Below the pieces are notes generated by a model that was not told where the DNA came from, ran no database searches, and worked only from the letters and a program-made list of their open reading frames with translations. Position numbers and translations under genes: made by a program. A stretch of 64,000 nucleotides of DNA from Aquila chrysaetos chrysaetos. Lineage: Eukaryota; Chordata; Aves; Accipitriformes; Accipitridae. The DNA is taken from contig NW_024470325.1 in NCBI RefSeq assembly GCF_900496995.4, forward strand, positions 1,149,012-1,213,011, read 5' to 3'. Positions 1 to 12,572 of this stretch are shown piece after piece. Position 1 is the stretch's first letter. Each line of letters starts with the position of its first letter.

Positions 1-3000
1 GGAAGGTGGCATTGACAAGGCAATTGGAAGAGGAACACAAGCCATCAGCCTGTGGAGGCGACTCTTGTCAAGTGTGAAGGAAAGGTACCCCTTTAAGGAA
101 GATGTTATATGTCAATCAAGCAAGTGGACCACCATGGAAAAAGGTATCCAATATCTGAGGGAATTAGCTGTGCTAGAGACGATTCATCATGACCCGGACA
201 ACCCACAATTACCCAAAGATCCAGACGAAGTCCAATGCACACGACCCATGTGGCGGAAATTTGTACAGAGCGCACCATCGTCCTATGCCAACTCACTGGC
301 AATAATGACCTGGAAAGACGAAGAGGCACCGACAGTGGATGAAGTGGCTCGCCAACTCCGTCAATACGAAGAAAATCTCTCCTCCTCCCTACAAGCCTGC
401 ATTTCGGCTGTGGAGAAGCTGTCCGAGGATTTCCAAGCAATTCAAAGAGGATATGTCCTATTGCCCACCTGTAAGGACCAATGTCTCAGCTATTAGGAGT
501 GAGCGCTCCTCTGCCCAAGAGAGAGAATATAGAAGGTACACACCGCGAGGTGCCCTGTGGTTTTACCTATGTGATCATGGAGAGGACATGAGGAAATGGG
601 ATGGAAAACCTACCTCGGTCCCTAAATGCACGGGTACGTGAGCTGCGAGGAAAAACCACCACAAAAGGGGATTCTACTAGGAAAAATGCCGCTCCAGTTT
701 CCAAACAGAGTAGAAGGGCTGATCTTCTTTCTGATCCTCTTGAAGGGACTTCTGAGCCAATTTTACGAGAAGTGAATACCGGATACTCTGGCCAGAATTA
801 GAGGGGCCCTGCCTCCAGCCAGGTGGAGGAAAGGGATAACCGGGTCTATTGGACTGTGTGGATTCGATGGCCTGGCACAGTTAGACCCACAGGAGTATAA
901 GGCTCTAGTAGACACCGGCGCACAGTGCACTCTAATGCCATCAAGTTATAAAGGGGCAGAACCCATCTGTATTTCTGGTGTGACAGGGGGATCCCAAGAG
1001 TTAACTGTATTGGAAGCTGAAGTAAGCCTAACTGGGAATGAATGGCAGAAACACCCCATTGTGACTGGTCCGGAGGCTCGTGTATCCTTGGCATAGACTA
1101 TCTCAGGAGAGGGTATTTTCAGGATCCCGAAGGGGGTATCGATGGGCTTTTGGTATAGCTGCCTTGGAGACGGAGGGCACTGAACAGCTGTCTACCCTGC
1201 CTGGTCTCTCTCAAGACCCTTCGACTTGTGGGGTTGCTGAGGGTTGAAGAACAACAAGTGCCAAATGCTACCACGACGGTGCACCGGCGGCAAATATCCG
1301 CACCAACCGAGACTCTCTGATTCCCATCCACAAGTTGATTCGCCAACTGGAGAGCCAAGGAGTGATCAGCAAAACTCGCTCACCCTTTAATAGTCCCCAT
1401 ATGGCCAGTGCGAAAGTCTAATGGGGAGTGGAGACTAACAGTTGACTATCGTGGCCTGAATGAAGTTACGCCACCTGCTGAGTGCTGCCGTTCCAGAATG
1501 CTAGAACTTCAATACGAACTAGAGTCAAGGCAGCCAAGTGGTATGCTACAATTGACATTGCTAATGCGTTTTCTCAATCCCTCTGGCAGCACAGTGTCGT
1601 CCACAGTTTGCCTTTACTTGGAGGGGTGTCCAGTACACTTGGAATCGATTGCCCCAGGGGTGGAAACAAAGCCCCACCATTTGCCATGGACTAATCCAGA
1701 CTGCACTGGAAAAAGGTGAAGCTCCGGAACACCTGCAATACATTGATGACATCATTGTATGGGGCAACACGGCAGAAGAAGTCTTTGAGAAAGGGAAGAA
1801 GATAATCCAAATCCTTCTGAAAGCCGGTTTTGCCATAAAAGAAAGTAAGGTCAAGGGACCTGCACAGGAGATCCAGTTTTTAGGAATAAAATGGCAAGAT
1901 GGACGTCGTCAGATCCCAATGGATGTGATCAACAAAATAGCAGCTATGTCTCCACCGACTAATAAAAAGGAAACACAGGCTTTCTTAGGTGTTGTGGGTT
2001 TTTGGAGAATGCATATTCCAAATTACAGTCTGATTGTAAGCCCTCTCTATCAAGTGACCTGGAAGAAGAATGATTTTAAAATGGGGCCCTGAGCAACAGC
2101 AAGCCTTTGAACAAATTAAACGGGAGATTGTTCATGCAGTAGCCCTTGGACCAGTCCGGGCATGACAAGATGTTAAAAAATGTGCTCTAGTACTGCAGCT
2201 GGGGAGAATGGCCCTACCTGGAGCCTCTGGCAGAAAGCACCCGGGGAGACCCGAGGTCGACCCCTGGGGTTTTGAGTCGGGGATATCGAGGATCCGAGGC
2301 TCGCTATACTCCAACTGAAAAAAGAGATATTGGCAGCATATGAAGGAGTTCGAGCTGCCTCAGAAGTGGTTGGTACTGAAACACAGCTCCTCTTAGCACC
2401 CGACTGCCAGTGCTGGGCTGGATGTTCAAAGGGAGGGTCTCCTCTACACATCACGCGACTGATGCCACGTGGAGTAAGTGGATTGCACTGATCACACAAC
2501 GGGCTTCGCATAGGAAACCCCAGTCGCCCAGGAATTTTAGAAGTGATCACAGGACTGGCCAGAAGGCAAAGATTATGGAATGTCGCCAGAGGAGGAGGTA
2601 ACGCGTGCTGAAGAAGCCCGCTGTATAATAAACTGCCAGAAAATGAGAGGCAATATGCTCTGTTCACTGATGGGTCCTGTCGCATTGTGGGGGAAAACAT
2701 CGGAGGTGGAAGGCTGCTGTATGGAGTCCTACACGACAAGTGGCAGAAACTGCTGAAGGAGAAGGTGAATCGAGTCAGTTTGCAGAGGTGAAAGCCATCC
2801 AGCTAGCGTTAGACATTGCTGAAAGAGAAAAGTTGGGCCAGTGCTTCTATCTCTATCCTGACTCATGGATGGTGGCAAATGCCCCTATGGGGGTGGCTAC
2901 AGCAATGGAAGAAGAGCAATTGGCAGCGCAGAGGTAAACTGATCTGGGCTGCCGCACTGTGGCAAGATATTGTGTCCCGGCTAGAGAATCTGGTTCTAAA

Positions 3001-4402
3001 AGTACGTCATGTAGATGCTCACGTACCCAAGAGTCGGGCCACTGAAGAACATCAAAATAACCAACAGGTGGATCAGGCTGCCAAGATTTGAAGTGGCTCA
3101 GGTGGACCTGGACTGGCAACATAAGGGTGAGCTATTTATGGCTCGATGGGCCCATGATGCTTCAGGCCATCAGGGAAGAGATGCAACATAGAGATGGGCT
3201 CGTGACCGAGGGGTGGACTTGACCATGGACACTATTGCACAGGTTATTCATGAATGTGAAACATGTGCTGGCAATTAAGCAAGCCAAACGGTTAAAGCCC
3301 TGTGGTATGGAGGACAATGGCTGAAATATAAATTTGGGGAAGCCTGGCAGATTGAAAATATCACACCCCACAAACTCGCCAAGGCAAGCGCTATTTGCTC
3401 ACAATGGTGGAAGCAACCACCGGATGGCTGGAACATATTCTGTACCCCATGCCACCGCCAGAACACTATCCTGGGCCTTGAAAAGCAAGGTCTTGTGGCG
3501 ACACGGCACCCCAGAGAGAACTGAGTCAGACAACGGGACTCACTTCCGAAACAACCTCATAGACACCTGGGCCAAAGAGCATGGCATTGAGTGGGTGTAT
3601 CACATCCCCTATCATGCACCAGCCTCTGGGAAAATTGAGCGATACAACGGACTGTTAAAGACTACATTGAGAGCAATGGGGGGTGGAACTTCCAAACATT
3701 GGGATACACATTTAGCAAAAGCCACCTGGTTAGTCAACACCAGAGGATCTGCCAGTCGGGGTGGCCCTGCCCAGTCAGAACTTTTACGTACTGTAGAAGG
3801 AGATAAAAGTCCCTGTAGTGCACATAAAAAATATGTTAGTGAAGACAGTCTTGGGTTACTCCTGCCTCAGGCAAAGGTAAACCCATCGTGGGATTGCTTT
3901 TGCTCAAGGGCCTGGGTGCACTTGGTGGGTGATGCGAAAAGATGGGGAAGTCCGATGTATGCCTCAAGGGGATTTAATTTAGGTGAGAATAGCCAGGAAT
4001 TAACCTGTATGATATTAGTTGCTATATAACCTGCTACTGTATGTTATCAGTACTATAATTGTTATATGCTATATCCATAGTACTATAGTAAAAGTCACTT
4101 AGATCAAGCAAGAAAGAACTGTGATAAAAACTGAGCAAAGCGCGGTAGTGATGGAACCAGAACTGACTCCAGCATGCAACAATCCAACGGTGCACACCAT
4201 CCTCCTGCTGCGTCCAATGTCACCTGCTCGTCACACCGCACTGAAGCCCAATTCTGCTCTACCGACTGAGAGGACTTTGCATCATCCCTCCTGCCCAGAA
4301 AGACTGGTATGACAGATGGAGCCCAGAGTCGGAAACTAAATGAACTCAATGAACATTTTATGAACACAACCCATAAACTAAAGGAATGATATCTCTGTGT
4401 GT

Positions 4403-4423
4403 ATACATATATATATATATATA
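4403..4423. repeat. short (AT)n microsatellite
   Basis: A run of alternating TA/AT of about 20 bases lies in the non-coding 3' part of the left retroviral element, just before its polypurine-like run. Confidence 0.8.
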
Positions 4424-4533
4424 ATTTTTCATATGTCTTAAAGGGATGGAAAGGTGATGATGATTGATCAGGATGTAACTAAAGGTATGGGAACTGAGCA
4501 TGATGTCAATGGTATAGAATAAGGGGTGGACAC

Positions 4534-5044
4534 TGTCCTGGTTTCAGCTGGGATAGAGTTAATTGTCTTCCTAGTAGCTGGTACAGTGCTATGTTTTGAG
4601 CTCAGTATGCGAGGAATGTTGATAACACTGATGTTTTCAGTTGTTGCTCAGTAGTGTTTAGACTAATGTCAAGGATATTTCAGCTTCTCATGCCCAGCCA
4701 GCGAGAAAGCTGGAGGGGCACAAGAAGTTGGCACAGGACACAGCCAGGGCAGCTGACCCAAACTGGCCAACGGGGTATTCCATAACATGTGTCGTCCCAT
4801 TTAGTATAGGAACTGGGAAGTGGGGGTGAGGGAATCGCCACTCGGGGATTAGCTGGGTGTCAGTCGGCGGGTGGTGACTGCACATAAATTGTACATTCCA
4901 ATCCTTTCATTATTGCTGTTGTCATTTAATTAGTGTTATCATTATCACTTATTAGTTTCTTCTTTTCTGTTCTATTAAACGTTCTTATCTCAAACCATGG
5001 GTTTTGCTTCTTTTCCTTTTCCCGTTTTCTTCTCCCCCATCCAC
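4534..5044 (+). mobile_element. 3' LTR of the left ERV-L-like element
   Basis: It begins TGTCCTGGTTTCAGC just after the polypurine-like run and carries an ATTAAA polyadenylation signal at 4974-4979. It is about 80-85% similar by eye to the reverse complement of 58843-59422. The similarity stops near 5044, where the minisatellite begins, so the outer end of this LTR is not present. Confidence 0.85.
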
Positions 5045-6111
5045 ATGGGCCTCCCTACCCATGCGGACGGTGTAGACCTGGCCTTGCTGCTGGTGCGGGC
5101 GGGATAAACCTTGGCCTCTCTTACTGCAAGGACAGGGTAGACCTGCCTCCCTACCCGCTCGGAGGTGGTGGACTGGACCCCTACCTGCTCAGGCTGGATA
5201 GACCTGGCCTCTCTACCTGCAAAGGGCAGGGTAGACCGTGGCCTCCCTACCCGCGCAGGTTGGGTACACCTGGCCTCCCTACCAGCGTGGACGTGGTAGA
5301 CCTGGCCTCCATACCCGCGCGTGCAGGGTAGACCTGGCATCCCTACCGCACCCGGGGGGGTAGACCTGGCCTCCCTGCCAGCACGGGCGGGGTAGACCTG
5401 GCCTCCCTGCCGGTGCGGGCGGGGTAGACCTGGCCTTCCTACCGGTGCGGGAGATGTAGACCTGGCATCCGTACCTGCACGGGCGGGGTAGACCTGGCCT
5501 CCCTACATGCGCAGACAGGGTAGACCTGGCGTCTCTACCTGATGCTCCAAGGTTGGCCAGGTGTCCCTACCTGACGCTGCGGGGTAGTACCGGTACCACT
5601 ACTTGTACTCTGGGGTACACCTGGTATCACAATGGGCATGCGGGGGTACAGCCGCCCTCCCTACGTGACCCTCTGGGGTAGGCCTGGCATCCCTACCTGA
5701 TGCTCCGGGGTAGTACCGTTACCCCTACTGGTACTCTCCGGGGTAGTTCCGGTACTCCTACTAGTACTTCTCCGGGGTACACCTGCTGTCCCAACGAGCA
5801 CGTGGGATAGACCCGCGATCCATACCTGATACTCCGGGTACACCTGGCAGCCCTACCGGATGCTCCGGGGTAGTACTGTTACCCCTACTGGTACTACATG
5901 GTAGTGCCAGTACAGTACTGGTACCCCGGGTACACCTGCTGTCCTTACTGGCGCTCCAGGCTAGACCTGGCCTCCATCCTTGATGCTCCGAGATTGGCCA
6001 GGTGTCCCTACCTGACGCTCCGGGGTAGTAACCGGTACCTCTACTTGTACTCCGGGGTAACCTGGTGTCACAATGGGTGCGCGGGGGGTAGACCAGCCCT
6101 CCCTACCAGCA
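5045..6111. repeat. GC-rich minisatellite array, left half
   Basis: About 1.07 kb of tandem units around 30-35 bp long, built on the phrase gtagacctggcctccctacc. From about 5530 they pass into a longer, more degenerate unit with ctccggggtagtaccgttac and tactggtactc. The same two kinds of unit resume at 11388. The two halves were therefore one array before the minus-strand retroviral element at 6112-11387 came to lie inside it. The long open frames here are repeat artefacts. Confidence 0.9.
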
Positions 6112-9100
6112 CTGTTCACAGGCTCATATGCAGGTTTTACAACATTTCCCTAGTGACGGGCCAACCTCGGGCAAGGGCTTCACGATACAGATCTTTAGCT
6201 CCCGTATGTTTACGTTTTGTATGCAAACCATTCTAGCAAAACGATCCCAACCTTCTGTGATCTGGTCCTTTGTACAGGAGCTAGTCTTGCTAATTCATCA
6301 GCTTTGTTGTTCCATTCTCCCTGCTACCCATCCCACAGCAAAGTTCCCTTGGCTTGCAATGCTCAGGATTTCTTGCCACTTGTCCTTTTGCCACACTGAA
6401 ATTCTGTTAACCTCCCATTCATTTTGCTCTCAGAAAGGGAGCCATTCAGTACATCCTTTAAACACTGCATAGGAATCAGGTATATATATGGACAGGGGAA
6501 GCGGTTTGTGCTTCATGCTTGAAAACGCTCCATACTGCAATTAATTCTCCTACCTGGGCACTCCCTTCTCCCTCTGTTATTATCTGTTCTTTAGTAGTAG
6601 TGTGGAGGGCTACTGCCCGGTATTTCCACACTTTCCTTCTCGCTTTGCTGAAGCGTCGGTGAACCAATCATTCAGTAACTGATCGTAGGAGAAAGGAGGG
6701 GCTACCCGAATAACTGAGATAGGTTTGTCTTGGCTGCCATCCCGGCTTTCTGTTTCTTGGATAGCTAAGTTTTTTAAAGCTCCTTCAGTCACTGAAAAAA
6801 GGTTACAATAGTGTTCAATCTGGGCATACCACTTTCGTACTGAGGCTCTCTGGGCCACCCTGTCAGGAGGGGGGTCCCGTTAGTGACTGCTTTTATAACT
6901 TTGAACGGGCCTCTTAGCACAGATTGGTTTGCTGACGCGTAATTTTCTCCACTTCTATGAGAGCCATGCTAACCACAAACAAACCTTTCTCCCATGCAGT
7001 ATATCTCTTCTCAGCATCCTTAAAGCCACGGGAGTAAAATCCTATAGGGCGGGTTGGACCCTCAGGACCACGTTGCCAAATGTGTACTGACAATCCTGTT
7101 GTGGCAAACCCCCATTCTACCTGAAAGGGGTCTGTAGGGTGGATAGGGCCAAGAGCCTGATGAGCTGTTGCTTCAAAAATTAACAATTGCATTGCTTCTT
7201 CCTGAGAAGCAGTCCATTCCCATTTGGCCCCTTTTCTCAGTAAATCTTAGAGAGGTCTGGCAATGATAGAAAAGTCTGGGATATGTTTTCTCCAGAATAC
7301 CAATAACCCTAAAGCATGCTGCAAATCCTTTTTTGATTCAGGCATTTTAATCTGATCTAGAGAAGTGAGGGTGTCTGGTGGGATACATGTCATTCCCCCT
7401 TTCCACCAAATTCCCAAAAACTTTACTTCTTGTGAGGGTTTTGGATCTTTTCTGGGGGAATTTGCAAACCCAAGTTCTCCAAATGAGAAATTATGTTCTG
7501 TTGGGTTGCCCCCACCTCCTTTTCTTTATCTCCACCCACGAGAATATCATCAATATACTGGATAGACAGCTATGCCGTCGGCTTTTGGTATTTTCTCCAG
7601 TTCTTGGGCCAAAGCGTGGTGAGCTAGTGTAGGGGAATGTTTGTATCCCTGAGGCAGCCGGGTAAAGGTAAATTGTTGTCCCTCCAAGTAAAAGCAAAAC
7701 TATCTCTGTCTTCTGGTCAGCAAAGGTATCATGAAAAACATATCTTTAACATCTATGGTTGCCATGATCGGATGAGCTTTCTCCTGAATTGTTATTACCA
7801 GTTCAGCAGTATTAGGGACTGCGGCAGTCAGAGGCCCCGTGTTAGCATTCAGCCTTCGAAAACCTACTGTGAGCCTCCACTTCCCATTAGGTTTTTTCAC
7901 CGGCCATACCGGCGAGTTGAAAGGAGAATGGGTATTTATCACCACTCCTTGTTCCCGCATCTCCTGCATGACTGGTTTGATACCTTCCTTTGCTCCCAGG
8001 GGGAGGGGATATTGTTTAACACTAGTTACTTTGCTAAATGGCAGAGGGGGTGCAGTTTGAAGTAGCCTGATGTTCAGCTGCGGTGTCCCGAAAGTCCACA
8101 GCAATCCTTCCGAATCCTCCCACCCCCTTCCTTTAAGGGCATCTATTCCTAACAGGTTAGTCGGAATGTTCCCAACCACCATGTTAATAGTGATTGTGCC
8201 TTCCTCTCCCGGCAGCATCAGCTTTACCGGAACAACGTTCATAACTTCTGTTGACCCTAGAGCATTCAAGACACAAACATTTCGCTTAGAGGGAATCACC
8301 CCACACCTCTGTGCATCTTCCTCAGTCAGGGCAGAGATCTGTGCACCGGTGTCAATTAAAAAGGTTACGGGTGCACGCTTAGGACCTACAATAGCTGTAA
8401 TCAATAAATCTCCTCTGTTAGTTTTAGTGAGCTGTCGGATATAAATCCATCCTCCGTTCCCCTGCCCACTGCCAAGGAACGGAGGTTCTAGTTTCCCTGC
8501 TGACTTTCCCCGTTGCCTGTGCTCTCCACAGGGGGGGCTGTGGGCATGACAGGAGAGATTTCTCTATTTGACCTTAAGTGCTGTGGCTGTTGTTTCGGAC
8601 CATACCACTTTGATATCAGTTTACTCAGTTTATTAAGGGGTAAACCATCCATCACATCTCTGGGAACTCCCTTTTTAATTCCCAAAGCCCACCATTGCTG
8701 TCGAGTCAGGGGCTGTCTTCCTCCTCCCCCAGTTTTAGAGTAGGAGTAGTCAACAACAATGGCGGGGTCAGTGGGAGCGGTTACAGTTTTACTAACAGAT
8801 AGGGGTAGATCTTTAGCTCCTACTTGACGGATTCCTTTAGGTTTCTCCTCCAAAGTTCTCACAGGACCGTATTTTCTGCTATAATCTATCAATTCCTGTG
8901 CTACCTCTCCCCATGTCCACATCCTCTTACGTTTTGAGTGGGAAGAAGCCGAGCTATGATTAAAAGGTGAATCTGTGCCAACATTAATTTCATCTCTTTT
9001 GCCTTTAATAAAGCTCTCCAACTTTTCTACAGGGTCTAAAGACGCTATGGTCCTTTGGAGAACAATCCCGGTAGATTTGAGTGATTCTGGGAGTCCCCTT

Positions 9101-11387
9101 ATCAAAGGAGTCATGATTTCAGGATTCACCGGCAACATCATTGGGGATTCACATCCGGGAACTAACTTCCTTTCATGTATCATTTGCAGGCAGGCTGCTT
9201 TGTGCACACTTTCTAGCAATTGATCAACTGTGCCTGTGATTGCTAGGGGATCCCCCCTGTCTAAGGGGTTCAGCCCTCCGGCCCAATAGGCAGCCCGCTG
9301 GGTTAGGGACCACGGGGCACGTCTATCCCCTGTTGTTAAAAAGACACCGTGGCCCCAGTAACCACTAGCTTCCCTTTTCATTTAACTGAATTTGGTCCCC
9401 TCCAGTTAAAGATACACGCCACACATACTCTGTTTCGGATTCTTTGGGAAGGCGCCCATATTCTCTTTTCATTTTGGCCAATTCAGTGGGAGTGTATGGT
9501 ATCTCTTTAGTTGTAATATGTGGGTCATTATCCTCATCATTTATATAAGCATGTTCTGCTTTAATCAAAGGCCTCACTTGGGGGTTTTCCCTGAAGCGTT
9601 TCCTTGCTTCCTCTAGCTCCTTTGGGGGTATACCTGACTTATTTGCCAAATACCTATCTTTTCCATCTTCATTTCTATCTCATTCAATGATTCAGCAGAC
9701 TTTGAAAGTTCTTCTTTCAAGGCATCTTTTAGACAGCGATTTTCTTCCTCCTTTTCCTCTGCTTGCTGTTTGTACAAGCAAATTACTCTCTTTCTCTGCT
9801 AACTGCTCTTCCAGGTTGGAGGTTGTTTTCTGCAAAAGTTGTACCAAATTTTCAAGGGATTCTATGATTTGTTTTTCCTGGCTATGCCGCTTATAGCGGT
9901 CTTCAATTGCTGCGACCAGGCTGGCTCCAAGAACTGCACAGATTATCGCTTTGCCTTTGCCTGACCTGTGATCTAGCCTCATTCTGTATAGAAATCACTC
10001 GGTCTGTTACACTCTGTAAATTTGCCCATTTGTCTCGAAGCCCACTCTTCCCCAGGCGGGGAGGGTCGAGCTCCATACTTTGCCAAGAGTGCATAAAAGC
10101 GAGTCAAGATTTTTTACTGATGGAGAGTTTTGATAACCATTCTTTTCAGTCATTTTTGTTGCAAAGGGCCAAACTCACTTCGGGGAGGTCAAACTTAGTT
10201 ACACCACACACGCAACAACTGCTGCGTCGCCCTCCTCTTCCCCGAGTGGCTGAAGGGACCAAAATCTCACTTCGGGAGTCAAAACTTAGTTGCTCACAAG
10301 TGCAGACTTTCTCTGCTTGTCCCTTCAACTTCCCCGAGTAGTCAACCTCATCTAATGAGGACAGTTTCCCCCTTTTGCACTAAGAGATCCTTGCACTTGA
10401 TCCTGATAGACAGAGCCCTCAATTCGAGTTTGGGGTGAAATACACTGAGGTGTGTGCAGGTGTGCGGGAATCCTGAATCGCCCCCCTTGCTTTCTGGACA
10501 CCTCTCACCCTTTCAGGTGTAGGGCCAGGTGCGGCTGGAACGAAACGTTCTTCCCCTGTTACAAACCACACAAAACCTGCACCCCTCTGTCTCTCAGGAT
10601 CCTGTCCGTGACGCCAGTTTAATGTCACGGTCCACTCGGTGGACTCGTGATGGTTCGTTTGCTACGATCTCGAAAGTGCAAAATTAAGGTGACCAACACC
10701 AAAGGGGATAGCAGTAATCACACAGTAAAACTTTATTGTATTGCCTGTGAAGAGGCACGCGATAGTTAGAGATGGGTGAAAGAAAGGAGAAAAGTAAAGT
10801 TAAGTTTAGAGAGAGGAGAAAGAGAGGTTATAGCTACCACCGCTGATCTCAAGACGTCCTAACGGTCCCGGGTCCAGCTAATGCTGCGTCGTCGATCGTC
10901 GTGGTCCTTGGTGGGGAAGCTTCAAATTCCCGTTGTTCGAAGTCATCTTTTATGCTTAGTAACACACCTTGCTCCACCTCTGCCTCAGGAGTCTCCGCCC
11001 TTCTCAGAATACAATTATCATATCTCCGCCCTTCTCGAGCGAGGCTATCACGCAGGCGCAGGGTCAGTGTCCGAGGCGTGGTAAGTCTTGGAGGTGGGTA
11101 GCCTTCGACCAGGAGGTGTGTTTTGGTATTATAATGAAGCAAAGTTCGTCTAGAGTTCATGATTTCTTCATCGATGTTATGGCAACGGTTGCAATCCATC
11201 CTTTTTGACAGTAGCTATGTGGTTACCTCTAACGGCTCTAGCCAGGTACCTTCCAGGAGCCTTGTACCGCACATTCTGTCCTTGGGATTGGCTGCTGCGC
11301 TCCAAACAGGCCGTTGTCAGGTAATGTACTGTTCATGTTCCTGATGACAATGTTGAGACAATGCTGATTTTCTGACCGACTCTTACA
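6112..11387 (-). mobile_element. Second endogenous retrovirus, 5' LTR-gag-pro-pol fragment, broken
   Basis: Reading down the minus strand the parts present are: a 5' LTR (11387-10623), a possible primer-binding site just inside it (about 10616-10599, starting TGGCGTC), gag with a coiled coil (about 9980-9690) and a capsid-like region (about 9650-8490), an aspartic protease with FLIDTGAQ (about 8400), reverse transcriptase (about 8050-7200), and connection/RNase H with WFTDAS (about 7190-6115). No integrase, env or second LTR is seen. It is broken, with perhaps five to ten breaks. It is clearly a different family from the left element. Its reverse transcriptase (YIDDILVGG type) suggests a class III-like or otherwise unassigned avian family, but I am not sure. 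It sits inside the minisatellite and is flanked by identical 15-bp sequences. Confidence 0.85.
10623..11387 (-). mobile_element. 5' LTR of the second endogenous retrovirus
   Basis: About 765 bp. On the minus strand it starts TGTAAGAGTCGG and ends CCGTGACA, so it has TG..CA ends. An AATAAA signal lies at 10732-10737 (reverse complement). A tRNA-type TGG follows a few bases inside the element, as expected for a primer-binding site. The tRNA could not be assigned with confidence; serine tRNA is the closest by eye. Confidence 0.75.
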
Positions 11388-11667
11388 CCCTCCCTACCAG
11401 CAAGCGCGGGGTTGACCAGGCCTCCCTAACCATGGGGGTGGGGTAGACCTGGCATCCCGACCTCATCCTCCCGGGTAGTACCGTTACCCCTACTGGTACT
11501 CCAGGGTACTAGCGGTACCCCTGCAGGTACCCCAGGGTACAGCTGCTGTCCCTACTGGTGCTCAGGGCTACACCTGGCCTACCTACCAGCAAGCGCGTTG
11601 TTGACCTGGCCTCCCTACCCATGCGGGTGCGGTAGACCTGGCGTCCCCTACCTGATCTTCCAGGGTA
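11388..11667. repeat. GC-rich minisatellite array, right half
   Basis: These are the same units as 5045-6111 (ggcctccctaccagcaagcg, ggtagacctggc, gtagtaccgttacccctac). The array runs straight into the assembly gap, so its true right end is unknown. Confidence 0.85.
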
Positions 11668-12167
11668 NNNNNNNNNNNNNNNNNNNNNNNNNNNNNNNNN
11701 NNNNNNNNNNNNNNNNNNNNNNNNNNNNNNNNNNNNNNNNNNNNNNNNNNNNNNNNNNNNNNNNNNNNNNNNNNNNNNNNNNNNNNNNNNNNNNNNNNNN
11801 NNNNNNNNNNNNNNNNNNNNNNNNNNNNNNNNNNNNNNNNNNNNNNNNNNNNNNNNNNNNNNNNNNNNNNNNNNNNNNNNNNNNNNNNNNNNNNNNNNNN
11901 NNNNNNNNNNNNNNNNNNNNNNNNNNNNNNNNNNNNNNNNNNNNNNNNNNNNNNNNNNNNNNNNNNNNNNNNNNNNNNNNNNNNNNNNNNNNNNNNNNNN
12001 NNNNNNNNNNNNNNNNNNNNNNNNNNNNNNNNNNNNNNNNNNNNNNNNNNNNNNNNNNNNNNNNNNNNNNNNNNNNNNNNNNNNNNNNNNNNNNNNNNNN
12101 NNNNNNNNNNNNNNNNNNNNNNNNNNNNNNNNNNNNNNNNNNNNNNNNNNNNNNNNNNNNNNNNNNN
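11668..12167. other. Assembly gap, exactly 500 N
   Basis: A run of N of the round length 500 marks a scaffold join of unknown true size. The rest of TINF2 should lie in or beyond it. Because repeat DNA abuts it on the left and a cut exon on the right, the join itself is unproven. Confidence 0.99.
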
Positions 12168-12572
12168 CCCCCGCCCCACGGCCTCCAGCAGCCCCAGCAC
12201 CCGCGGGAACTGGCCCAGGCTCCGCCCCCGCACCACGTGCCACGCCCCCGCCAGCGCCACCCGCAGGGACGCGCCGGGGCTGGGGGCGGCAGGGGGCGGG
12301 GTCACTGCGGGGGCTCCGCCCACCCCGGCGGGCAGAGCCCGCCCCCAGACCTGGAGACACGCCCCCACGCAGACCCGCCCCCGAAACCCCGCCCCCTGCT
12401 TCGTAGTCCCGCCCACCCCCTCGAGCCCCGCCCCCTTCCAGGCCCCGCCCACCAGCTCGGCCACGCCCCCAACCCGAAAAGCACCGCCGCCCCCAAAATC
12501 CCGCCCCGCCCCGCCCCGCTCGCTCTCCTCCCTCCGTCCCCGCGCCGCTCACCTGACGTCACTTCCGCCCAT
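12168..12572 (-). CDS. TINF2: TERF1-interacting nuclear factor 2 (TIN2), 5' part only
   Basis: TIN2 is the shelterin subunit that bridges TRF1, TRF2 and TPP1 at telomeres. Two exons are read on the minus strand. A 20-nt first coding exon (12572-12553, MGGSDV plus a split codon) ends at a GTGAGC donor. The second (12279-12168) is cut by the assembly gap. The second encodes AGAWHVVRGRSLGQFPRVL, which lines up with the human N-terminus [20 protein letters not shown], part of the TRFH-like domain. The start is chosen because it is the only ATG giving a splice in frame with that block, and it sits in a CpG island next to ETS-like cacttccgg and a CRE. TINF2 is the neighbour of TGM1 in human with the same orientation, which supports the call. 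The first exon is inferred; the second is clear. Confidence 0.8.

Larger units (their letters stand above)
1..5044 (+). mobile_element. ERV-L-like endogenous retrovirus, broken, 3' part of gag to 3' LTR
   Basis: Recognisable parts in order are: gag (about 1-620), an aspartic protease with the motif LVDTGAQ (about 880-1100), reverse transcriptase with YIDDIIVWG (about 1380-2090), RNase H (about 2640-3090), an integrase core (about 3130-3980, with the DNGTHF-type segment near 3530), a non-coding 3' part and a 3' LTR from 4534. No env is visible. A polypurine-like run (aaggggtgga) precedes the LTR. The element enters from outside the window, so its 5' LTR is not seen. It is clearly a fossil, with on the order of ten or more breaks. 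The LTR start (TGTCCTGGTTTCAGC) is one I recognise from abundant passerine ERV-L-like elements. The gag matches that at 57960-58842. Age cannot be set because only one LTR is present. Confidence 0.85.
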
